This document shows positions 26,097-32,683 of a stretch of DNA of 64,000 nt, piece after piece. How positions within the stretch are numbered: position 1 is the first letter of the stretch; the number at the start of each line of letters is the position of its first letter. Under the pieces are notes generated by a model that made no database searches, was not told the DNA's origin, and was given only the letters and a program-made list of their open reading frames with translations. Source of the stretch: SMBSF63 sp034003545 (lineage in GTDB: Bacteria > Chloroflexota > Anaerolineae > Anaerolineales > Anaerolineaceae); NCBI GenBank assembly GCA_964447155.1, contig CAYURM010000003.1, positions 62,001 through 126,000 of the forward strand. Reading direction: 5' to 3'. Both the position numbers and the translations under genes were made by a program.

Positions 26097-26486
26097 ATGA
26101 TTGGTGAATTGATTCAAACGGCTGATTGGAAAAAGGAAAAACATGCGCCGGTGATTGAATGCCCGGATCAGGTGAGCGCCGAACAAGAATTTGTGGTGGA
26201 GGTGAGCATCGGTAAAGAGATTCCTCATCCTAACACCACTGAACATCATATTTCGTGGATTGATCTTTTCTTCCATCCCGAAGGAGATAAATTCGCTTAT
26301 AATGTGGGGCGGTTTGAGTTCGGCGGGCACGGCGAATCGGTCAAAGGGGCAAATCAAGGCCCTGTGTATACTGAACCTAAACTGACGATCAAGGTGAAAT
26401 TAATGCAGGGCGGTGTTTTCCATGCAGTTTCCCAATGCAATATTCACGGCCTGTGGGAAGGCGAAAAAGAAGTCAAAGTCGTTTAA
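26097..26486 (+). CDS. Superoxide reductase (neelaredoxin type)
   Basis: This enzyme reduces superoxide to hydrogen peroxide without producing oxygen, a typical defence of anaerobes. The 129-residue protein has the EKHAPVIE motif, HPNTTEHHISWIDLFF and CNIHGLWE, which supply the four histidines and the cysteine of the non-haem iron site. The N-terminal desulforedoxin domain of desulfoferrodoxins is absent, so it is a one-iron (class II) enzyme and needs an outside electron donor such as the rubredoxin encoded upstream. AAAGGAG precedes the ATG. It is the last gene before a bidirectional terminator. Confidence 0.92.
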   Translation: MIGELIQTADWKKEKHAPVIECPDQVSAEQEFVVEVSIGKEIPHPNTTEHHISWIDLFFHPEGDKFAYNVGRFEFGGHGESVKGANQGPVYTEPKLTIKVKLMQGGVFHAVSQCNIHGLWEGEKEVKVV

Positions 26487-26505
26487 TTCAGCATTACCAG
26501 ATCAA

Positions 26506-26540
26506 TACGCCCCCGGAGGATATCCGGGGGCGTAATTTTT
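26506..26540. terminator. Bidirectional terminator between superoxide reductase and sodA
   Basis: A perfect 12-bp G/C-rich stem (26506-26517 with 26523-26534) is followed on the plus strand by ATTTTTT. The genes converge here, so both may use it. Confidence 0.88.
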
Positions 26541-26547
26541 TAGCGGA

Positions 26548-27156
26548 TTAGGCGGCCGCAAAACGTTTTTCGACTTCCGGCCAGTTGACAATCTTCCACA
26601 GATTGGAGAGATAGTCACCACGTTTGTTCTGATATTTGAGGTAGTAAGCATGCTCCCAGACATCAAAGCCCAGAATGGGGGTGAGGTTTTCCATTAAGGG
26701 GGCGTCCTGGTTGGGGGTGGAATGTACGACCAATCCGCCGCCGGGCTTCTTGCTTAGCCAGGCCCAGCCGCTGCCGAAGCGGCCCGCACCGGCTTCTTCC
26801 ACTTTCTTCTGGAAGGCTTCAAAGCTGTCAAAAGTTTTTTTGAGCGCCTGAGCAAGTTCGCCGCCAGGCTGGCCTCCGCCAGAGGGGGAAAGGATTGTCC
26901 AAAACAGCATGTGGTTGTAATACCCGCCGCCATTGTTTCGAACGGCAGTGCGAATTTCTTCGGGCACCTGGTTGAGGTCTTTGAGAAGCACTTCAATGGA
27001 GAGGTCTGCCAGTTTGGGGTGCTTTTCCAGGGCGGCATTCAGATTTTTTAAATAGCCGGCATGGTGCTTGGTATAATGGAGCTCCATCGTTTGGGCATCA
27101 ATGACCGGTTCAAGGGCATCAAAAGCATAGGGTAAGTCGGGCAATTTGAAAGTCAT
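26548..27156 (-). CDS. sodA: Fe/Mn superoxide dismutase
   Basis: Dismutates superoxide to oxygen and peroxide. The 202-residue protein begins MTFKLPDLPYAFDALEP. The metal ligands are in MELHYTKHHAGYLKNLN, GGYYNHMLFW and the Asp/His pair of FDVWEHAYYL. The C-terminus reads LWKIVNWPEVEKRF, as in Fe/Mn enzymes. Whether iron or manganese is used cannot be told from sequence. AAGGAG sits 6 bases before the ATG at 27156. It converges on a superoxide reductase gene, so two chemically different superoxide defences are side by side. Confidence 0.95.
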   Translation of the reverse strand: MTFKLPDLPYAFDALEPVIDAQTMELHYTKHHAGYLKNLNAALEKHPKLADLSIEVLLKDLNQVPEEIRTAVRNNGGGYYNHMLFWTILSPSGGGQPGGELAQALKKTFDSFEAFQKKVEEAGAGRFGSGWAWLSKKPGGGLVVHSTPNQDAPLMENLTPILGFDVWEHAYYLKYQNKRGDYLSNLWKIVNWPEVEKRFAAA

Positions 27157-27182
27157 TATTTTCTCCTTGTTGGTGTTTTGCA

Positions 27183-27199
27183 ACAGGATTAAATCCTGT
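27183..27199. promoter_or_regulatory. 17-bp palindrome in the sodA leader, candidate operator
   Basis: ACAGGATT-A-AATCCTGT is a perfect inverted repeat just downstream of the predicted sodA transcript start and upstream of its ribosome binding site. Position and symmetry suit a repressor site for a dimeric regulator. A short RNA hairpin is the alternative. Confidence 0.45.
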
Positions 27200-27221
27200 A
27201 AATAAGATAAATATTATCATA

Positions 27222-27250
27222 ATTATACTTATAATACTAAGGAATGTCAA
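27222..27250 (-). promoter_or_regulatory. Consensus promoter of sodA
   Basis: On the minus strand TTGACA (27245-27250) and TATAAT (27222-27227) are both perfect hexamers separated by 17 bases. The -35 overlaps the first codons of the divergent EamA transporter gene. Confidence 0.8.
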
Positions 27251-28203
27251 GTCTTATGGACAAGATGGCGGAAAATGAACGGGATTTATCCCCGGTGATC
27301 GGGATGCTTGCCGCGGTATTAGCAATCTCGACGGGTTCATTGTTCATTCGGCTGATGCAGGCTGAAGTGCCTCCGCTGGTGATCGCTCTGTACCGGCTGG
27401 GAATTTCCTCTTTGATTTTGCTGCCGTTTGCTCTGCTGCGGGGGGATGAAATTGCCCGCCTGGATCGACGGCAGTGGCTGCTGTTGCTGCTGGGCAGCCT
27501 GGGGCTGGCGCTGCATTTTGTGACGTGGATTTCCTCGCTGCGTTACACCTCGGTATTGAGGTCAGTGGTGTTTGTGAACACTTCTCCGTTGTGGGTGGCG
27601 ATTTTGTCGCCAATTGTGTTGAAGGAAGCTGTTTTGCGGAGGACGAAGATTGGCCTGGGTCTGGCTTTGCTCGGCATGCTGTTGGCGGCGGCCAGTGGAG
27701 TGGTGCAGATTACGGGCGGGGAAATCGTGTGGCAGGGGTTTCAGGGCAGTGCCGGTTCGCAGCCTATATTGGGGAGTTTTCTGGCGATGCTGGGTGCCTG
27801 GTCGGCAACGGTTTTTTTGATGGTGGGGCGCAAGCTGCGCAGCAATTTATCGTTGCTGCCGTATACATTTCTGCTCTACGGCATGGCCGCGGTGCTGGTG
27901 CTGGGCATGGTGATGCTGACGCGGCAGCCGATAGGCGGCTATTCGCGGATGACGTATGTATGGCTGGCGGGGATTGCCCTGATCCCGCAGCTGCTGGGTC
28001 ATTCATTGGCAAATTGGGCGCTGAAATATGCCTCGGCGGCGTATGTGGCCGTGCTGCTATTGGGAGAGCCGGTGGGGGCGTCTTTGCTGGCGCTGATATT
28101 TTTGAGGGAGGTGCCGGGTGCGGTTGAGATGATAGGGGCGGGTGTGATCCTGGCGGGGATTTATGTGGTCACGAAAAATGGTGGGCAGTCAATCAGGGAT
28201 TAG
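27244..28203 (+). CDS. EamA/DMT-family transporter
   Basis: A 10-helix drug/metabolite transporter of 319 residues made of two EamA repeats. The first repeat includes ALYRLGISSLILLPFALL and LRYTSVLRSVVFVNTSPLWVA. The second has the conserved AYVAVLLLGEPVGASLLALI end. The substrate is unknown; members export amino acids, nucleosides or other metabolites. Two starts are possible: ATG 27244, which lies 8 bases after a perfect TATAAT at 27230-27235 (leaderless), or ATG 27256, 12 bases after AAGGA. The gene is divergent from sodA and their promoters interlock. The stop codon lies inside a copy of a recurring 11-mer. Confidence 0.85.
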   Translation: MSSLMDKMAENERDLSPVIGMLAAVLAISTGSLFIRLMQAEVPPLVIALYRLGISSLILLPFALLRGDEIARLDRRQWLLLLLGSLGLALHFVTWISSLRYTSVLRSVVFVNTSPLWVAILSPIVLKEAVLRRTKIGLGLALLGMLLAAASGVVQITGGEIVWQGFQGSAGSQPILGSFLAMLGAWSATVFLMVGRKLRSNLSLLPYTFLLYGMAAVLVLGMVMLTRQPIGGYSRMTYVWLAGIALIPQLLGHSLANWALKYASAAYVAVLLLGEPVGASLLALIFLREVPGAVEMIGAGVILAGIYVVTKNGGQSIRD

Positions 28204-28225
28204 GAACAAAGGAACGATTAAGTTT

Positions 28226-28268
28226 GCAACATCCCCGTGGCAGGTTAACCCTGCCACGGGGATGTTGC
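28226..28268. terminator. Terminator between the EamA gene and malQ
   Basis: A perfect 19-bp stem (28226-28244 with 28250-28268) around TTAAC, flanked by GTTT/CTTT tracts. It separates two convergent genes. Confidence 0.8.
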
Positions 28269-28280
28269 TTTGTTGGGAGC

Positions 28281-28380
28281 GCTTCGGCAAGCTCAGCGTG
28301 CGGCAGGCTCTGTGCTTCGGCAAGCTCAGCGTGCGGCAGGCTCTGCGCTTCGGCAAGCTCAGCGTGCGGCAAGCTCAGCG
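28281..28380. repeat. Three tandem 33-bp repeats at the 3' end of malQ
   Basis: Units at 28281-28313, 28314-28346 and 28347-28380 begin GCTTCGGCAAGCTCAGCGTG. The first two differ by one base, and the third ends differently (CAAGCTCAGCG). The core GCTTCGGCAAGCTCAGC occurs in many bacterial intergenic repeats. The last unit supplies the TGA stop codon of malQ on the minus strand. Confidence 0.9.
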
Positions 28381-29862
28381 GTCGTAGACGGTATTGAGGT
28401 TCCTGATCTCGTTTTTCAGGGCGGGGGTGAGGGCGTCGGCGGACATACGCCAATCCCAATTGCCTGAGGCTTTGCCAGGGAAGTTCATGCGAGCCTGGTT
28501 GCCGAGACGCAGGAAGTCCTGCATGGGGGCGATGGACATGACAGCTACAGAGCTCCAGATACTGCGGATCATATCCCAGGCAATGTCTTCCCCGGAGCGG
28601 GCGAAGTAACGCCGCATAAAATCTTTTTCGCTTTCGGGCGCAGTGTGATAGTACCCTACCACGGTATCGTTGTCATGGGTGCCGGTGTAGGCAACACAAT
28701 TCTTGATGTAATGATGCGGCAGGAAGGGATCGCTGGCATCATTACCAAAGGCAAATTGTAAAATACGCATGCCGGGAAGATTAAAATCTTCACGTAATTT
28801 GATCACGTCGGGGGTGATTTTTCCCAGATCTTCGGCAATGATCGGGAGGTCATTTAACGCTTCCTTCAAAGATTTGAAAAAAGAACGGCCAGGGCCTTTG
28901 ACCCACTGACCAATTTCGGCGGTGGGATTGCCATAGGGTACTTCCCAGTAGCCGGCGAAGCCGCGAAAGTGGTCGAGGCGGATGATGTCTACCATTTGCA
29001 ATGTGGCTTTGAAACGTTCAACCCACCAATTATATCCAGAGGCTTTGTGTACTTTCCAGTCATAAATCGGGTTGCCCCATAATTGGCCGGTAGGGGAGAA
29101 ATAGTCTGGCGGTACTCCCGCAACGACCGTGGGCAGGCTTTCTTTATCGAGCTGGAATAGTGCCGGGTGTGCCCAGGCATCGGCGCTGTCATAGGCAATG
29201 AAGATGGGAATATCACCGATGATGTGCACACCACCCTGATTGGCGTAGCTGCGCAGGGCAGACCACTGACGGAAGAAGAGAAACTGGCGGAAAATATGAC
29301 GCTGAATGGCTCCGGCATTCGCGCGAGAGAAATTCTGAAGGGCAGTGGGGTCGCGGTGGCGTAAGGGAGCAGGCCATTGATCCCAGGAAACGCCGTTCAG
29401 GGATTCCTTGATTGCCATGAAAAGCGCAAAATCTTGCAGCCAGAAGGCTTGCTGTGTGGAGAAAGTATTTACTTCGCTGGTGAGTTTCCTGTCTTTGCTT
29501 TGTTCGTATCGCGTAAAGGCGCGGTCAAGAACAGTTAATTTCCAGGGGATGACCTTGCCAAACTCAACCTGCCGGGCTGGAAATTGAGGGCGGTCTGCCA
29601 GATCCTGGGGGGTGAGCAGGCCTTCCTCAAGAAGCTGGGTGGGGCTGACAAGAAAGGGGTTCCCGGCAAAGGCTGAAAAACACTGATAGGGGGAATCGCC
29701 ATAGCCGGTAGGCCCCAAGGGCAGAATCTGCCACAGTTTGCTGCCTGAATCCTGCAAAAAATGTACCCAGCGGTAGGCTTCTGGCCCAAGATCGCCAATG
29801 CCGTCAGGGCCGGGAAGGCTGGTTGGATGGAGAAGTATTCCTGATGATCTTTCAAAATTCAT
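28375..29862 (-). CDS. malQ: 4-alpha-glucanotransferase (amylomaltase)
   Basis: Transfers alpha-1,4-glucan segments between maltodextrins in glycogen and maltodextrin metabolism. The 495-residue GH77 enzyme has GILLHPTSLPGPDGIGDLG, WQILPLGPTGYGDSPYQ, IRLDHFRGFAGYWEVP (nucleophile Asp region), PIIAEDLG (acid/base Glu region) and AYTGTHDNDTVVGY. ATG 29862 has GGAGA 7 bases before it and overlaps the end of glgC by 11 bases. It is the last gene of glgA-glgC-malQ. Its stop codon is provided by a tandem repeat unit, so the natural C-terminus may have been slightly altered. Confidence 0.93.
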   Translation of the reverse strand: MNFERSSGILLHPTSLPGPDGIGDLGPEAYRWVHFLQDSGSKLWQILPLGPTGYGDSPYQCFSAFAGNPFLVSPTQLLEEGLLTPQDLADRPQFPARQVEFGKVIPWKLTVLDRAFTRYEQSKDRKLTSEVNTFSTQQAFWLQDFALFMAIKESLNGVSWDQWPAPLRHRDPTALQNFSRANAGAIQRHIFRQFLFFRQWSALRSYANQGGVHIIGDIPIFIAYDSADAWAHPALFQLDKESLPTVVAGVPPDYFSPTGQLWGNPIYDWKVHKASGYNWWVERFKATLQMVDIIRLDHFRGFAGYWEVPYGNPTAEIGQWVKGPGRSFFKSLKEALNDLPIIAEDLGKITPDVIKLREDFNLPGMRILQFAFGNDASDPFLPHHYIKNCVAYTGTHDNDTVVGYYHTAPESEKDFMRRYFARSGEDIAWDMIRSIWSSVAVMSIAPMQDFLRLGNQARMNFPGKASGNWDWRMSADALTPALKNEIRNLNTVYDR

Positions 29863-31108
29863 AAGACTGTCTCCGGGTGATAAGGGTTTCATCTGATTTC
29901 ACTGTTTTTTTTGTATAATCGGAAGCAATTAAATCGGTGCCGAGGATGCCGCCTGCTTCAATGATCGAATGGGGTGGGACGATCGAGTTCTTTCCCACCA
30001 TGGTTATTTTTATATCGCCGGGGGTAATGTCGCCAATGCGGGCATTCTCTCCCACAAGGACGCGCTTGTCAAGGATGGCGCGGGTGATGGAGGCGTTTTT
30101 CTCGACGACGCAATCGGTGAAGAGGATGGCTTCACGGATGACTGCGCCGGAGTGAACGTAAACGCCAGGGGAGAGGATGCTGTTGATCACCTGCGCACCG
30201 GATTCAATTGTGCAGCCATCGCAGATCATACTGTCCGCTACAATCGAATTTTTGTGCAACATGACGGGCGGGCGTTCTTCGGTGCGGGTGTGCATAATCC
30301 AGGAGCGGTTGTGCAGATTGATAGATGGCGGTGTTTTGAGAAGCTCCATGTGTGCTTCCCAGTAGGTGTTGACTGTGCCGACATCGACCCAATAGCCATC
30401 ATAGGGATAGGCAAAGACTCTGGCGCCATTGTGTACCAATTCTGGCAGGGCATCTTTGCCAAAATCATGGGAGGAGTCTTTTCGGAGGTGGTCTCTCCAC
30501 AGGGTATCATCGAGGACATCGCGATTAAACAGGTAAACGCCCATGTTGGCGAGGTTGGAGGGGGGATCGGCCGGTTTTTCAACGAAGGAGGTCACCCGGT
30601 GATCAGCATCGACGCCGACGATGCCAAAGCGGGAAGCCTCCTCTATGGGGACCCTGATGGTCGCCATGGTTAAATCCGCTTGATTGTTAAGGTGATAGCG
30701 GATTAAGGCGGAGTAATCCATGCTGTAGATATGGTCACCGGAAAGGATGAGAATCAAATCCGGATCTGATCGTTTGATAAAGCGGAAGTTTTGCTGCACG
30801 GCGTCGGCAGTGCCGGAAAACCAGCCAGCGGTTTGAGATTTATAAGGGGTGTAAATGCGGATACCGCCGGTGAAATCGCGGTTGAGGTCCCAGGGGGCGC
30901 CGGAGCCGAGATGCTCAATTAAAGATTGGGGGCGGTACTGGGCGATGATCATTACATCGAACAAGTCCGAGTTGACGCAATTGGAGAGGGTGAAGTCGAT
31001 GATGCGGTATTTTCCGGCAAAGGGCACAGCCGGTTTGGTGCGTTTGGCAGTCAGTACACCGAGACGGGTGCCTTCGCCGCCTGCGAGAATGATGGCGCGA
31101 GTTTTCAC
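29852..31108 (-). CDS. glgC: Glucose-1-phosphate adenylyltransferase
   Basis: Makes ADP-glucose, the donor for glycogen synthesis. The 418-residue protein starts MKTRAIILAGGEGTRLG, then has LTAKRTKPAVPFAGKYRIIDF, the allosteric and substrate segment, SGDHIYSMDYSALI, and GIVGVDADHRVTSFVEKP around the glucose-1-phosphate site. A left-handed beta-helix follows at the C-terminus. The GTG start overlaps the glgA stop (GTGA). Allosteric control by glycolytic intermediates is known for the family. Which effector applies here cannot be read from sequence. Confidence 0.95.
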   Translation of the reverse strand: MKTRAIILAGGEGTRLGVLTAKRTKPAVPFAGKYRIIDFTLSNCVNSDLFDVMIIAQYRPQSLIEHLGSGAPWDLNRDFTGGIRIYTPYKSQTAGWFSGTADAVQQNFRFIKRSDPDLILILSGDHIYSMDYSALIRYHLNNQADLTMATIRVPIEEASRFGIVGVDADHRVTSFVEKPADPPSNLANMGVYLFNRDVLDDTLWRDHLRKDSSHDFGKDALPELVHNGARVFAYPYDGYWVDVGTVNTYWEAHMELLKTPPSINLHNRSWIMHTRTEERPPVMLHKNSIVADSMICDGCTIESGAQVINSILSPGVYVHSGAVIREAILFTDCVVEKNASITRAILDKRVLVGENARIGDITPGDIKITMVGKNSIVPPHSIIEAGGILGTDLIASDYTKKTVKSDETLITRRQSYEF

Positions 31109-32589
31109 AACCTGTCCTTTCGCAAGTGCTGGTAAATGCCGGCGTATTGCAGGGCGGAGCGCGTCCAGGAGAAATCCTGGTTCATCCCGTTGATTTGCAT
31201 GGTATGCCAGCGGGTTTTATCCTGGTATGCATCCAGCGCGCGCTGCACTGCGAGGGTCAGTTCGCCAGAGTGGGCTTTTTCAAACAAAAAACCTGTGTTC
31301 AACTGCTGTTGGTCGGGGTTGTCAATAATGGTGTCCTTTAGCCCTCCAGTGGCCCGCGCGATGGGGAGGCAGCCGTAGCGCATGGCGATCATTTGGGAGA
31401 GGCCGCAAGGTTCATAGCGCGATGGCATCAGGATCATGTCTGCGCCGGCGTACATCCTTCTGGACAGAGCAAGATCAAAGCGGATGGCGGCGCGTACTCG
31501 ATCGGGGTAGTCCTTTTCCAATTCCCGGCAGGCTTTTTCCAGGTTTGGTTCCCCGGTGCCGAGGATAATGGCCTGCCAGGGATGATCTGCAAGGTTGCGC
31601 AGGGCGGATAAGGCGAGGTCAATGCCTTTCTGGTGGAAGAGGCGGCTGACGATGATGAACAGAGGAAGATCCAGATCAGGCTTGAGGTTGAACTCTTTGA
31701 GGAGGGCCTGTTTGTTGGTCTGGCGGAGGTTCAGGGTTCTCCATGAAAACTGAGCAGGGATGCTCTGGTCAGCAACGGGGTCCCAGTTTTCAGTGTCGAG
31801 CCCATTAAGGATGCCGGACACCTGGCTTTTTTTAAGTTTAATAAGATCCTCAAGGCCACAGCCGAATTCAGGGGTCATGATTTCGAGGGCATAGGTGGGC
31901 GATACGGTGACGATGTGGTTGGCAGTGAATATGCCGAGGGGCAAGGGCTGCTTGCAGCCCCAGGCGGGCATGGCAGAGGTATGGCATTTTGTTAATTTGT
32001 ATTTCGTCAGCGCCGGTTCAGCTTCGGCGCCCATGAAGGGCAGGTTGTGAATGGTGAGCACAGATTTGGTCTGGAAGAAGGCAGAAGTGAAATGCCGTGA
32101 GGTATGCATGGCATAGATTGCGGCGGCGGTATGCCAATCGTTGGCGTGCAGGATGTCGGGGATCCAATTATTTTTACGCACCATTTCCAGCAGGGCGAGG
32201 GAGAAAAAGATATATTTTTCCCCATTCAGTTCCAGATCGGTATCATAAACCCCCGTCGTTTTTCTGACGGGATCACCATCGATCAGGTAATAGATCAAGC
32301 CATTGATTTGGAGTTGATAGGCTTCGGCCGGGATGGGGCCATTCACATTTTGGACGGTGAAACTGGCTATTTTTTCAAGGGCAGGATATTTTTCTTTCAA
32401 CACACTATGGAAGGGAATGACCATACGGATGTCTATTTTTGAGAGATGCCTTGCAGACAGGTCTTTCAAGGCGTTCGGGAGTGAACCGGCTACATCTCCC
32501 AGGCCGCCCACTTTGACAAGTGGGTCTGCTTCTGAAGCAGCATATAATACCTTCCATTCTGTTTGCGAAGCAGGAGAATTATTTGTCAA
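31105..32589 (-). CDS. glgA: Glycogen synthase (ADP-glucose)
   Basis: A GT5 glycogen synthase that elongates alpha-1,4-glucan from ADP-glucose. The N-terminal ADP-glucose site reads VKVGGLGDVAGSLPNAL. Later come LHANDWHTAA, the ISRLFHQKGIDL-type donor segment (IIVSRLFHQKG) and MPSRYEPCGLSQMIAMRYG with the catalytic Glu. The start assigned is TTG 32589 (MTNNSPASQTEWKVLYAASEA), with GGAAGG 5 bases before it. An ATG 20 codons upstream lies within a leader hairpin region and adds non-homologous residues. The product is 494 residues, a normal length. It is the first gene of glgA-glgC-malQ. Confidence 0.92.
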   Translation of the reverse strand: MTNNSPASQTEWKVLYAASEADPLVKVGGLGDVAGSLPNALKDLSARHLSKIDIRMVIPFHSVLKEKYPALEKIASFTVQNVNGPIPAEAYQLQINGLIYYLIDGDPVRKTTGVYDTDLELNGEKYIFFSLALLEMVRKNNWIPDILHANDWHTAAAIYAMHTSRHFTSAFFQTKSVLTIHNLPFMGAEAEPALTKYKLTKCHTSAMPAWGCKQPLPLGIFTANHIVTVSPTYALEIMTPEFGCGLEDLIKLKKSQVSGILNGLDTENWDPVADQSIPAQFSWRTLNLRQTNKQALLKEFNLKPDLDLPLFIIVSRLFHQKGIDLALSALRNLADHPWQAIILGTGEPNLEKACRELEKDYPDRVRAAIRFDLALSRRMYAGADMILMPSRYEPCGLSQMIAMRYGCLPIARATGGLKDTIIDNPDQQQLNTGFLFEKAHSGELTLAVQRALDAYQDKTRWHTMQINGMNQDFSWTRSALQYAGIYQHLRKDRL

Positions 32590-32618
32590 AATAGCCTTCC
32601 CTGTGTGATGATAAGGTG

Positions 32619-32653
32619 GGGATTGGTTTTCAGGAAGCCTGAAAACCAATCCC
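32619..32653 (-). promoter_or_regulatory. Perfect 16-bp hairpin in the glgA leader
   Basis: GGGATTGGTTTTCAGG at 32619-32634 pairs exactly with 32638-32653 around a 3-base loop. It lies between the amidohydrolase-CYTH gene and glgA, inside the transcript predicted from the promoter at 32675. No T-run follows, so an attenuator, RNA-stability element or inefficient terminator are all possible. Confidence 0.6.
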
Positions 32654-32674
32654 GCGGTTTATGTCTGTATCTGT

Positions 32675-32683
32675 ATTATAGCA
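32675..32683 (-). promoter_or_regulatory. Extended -10 promoter of glgA-glgC-malQ
   Basis: TGCTATAAT on the minus strand is an extended -10 with a perfect TATAAT that overlaps the last codon and stop of the upstream gene. A TTGAAG lies 15 bases before TATAAT. The start site would be near 32668, giving a leader of about 79 bases. Confidence 0.5.
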
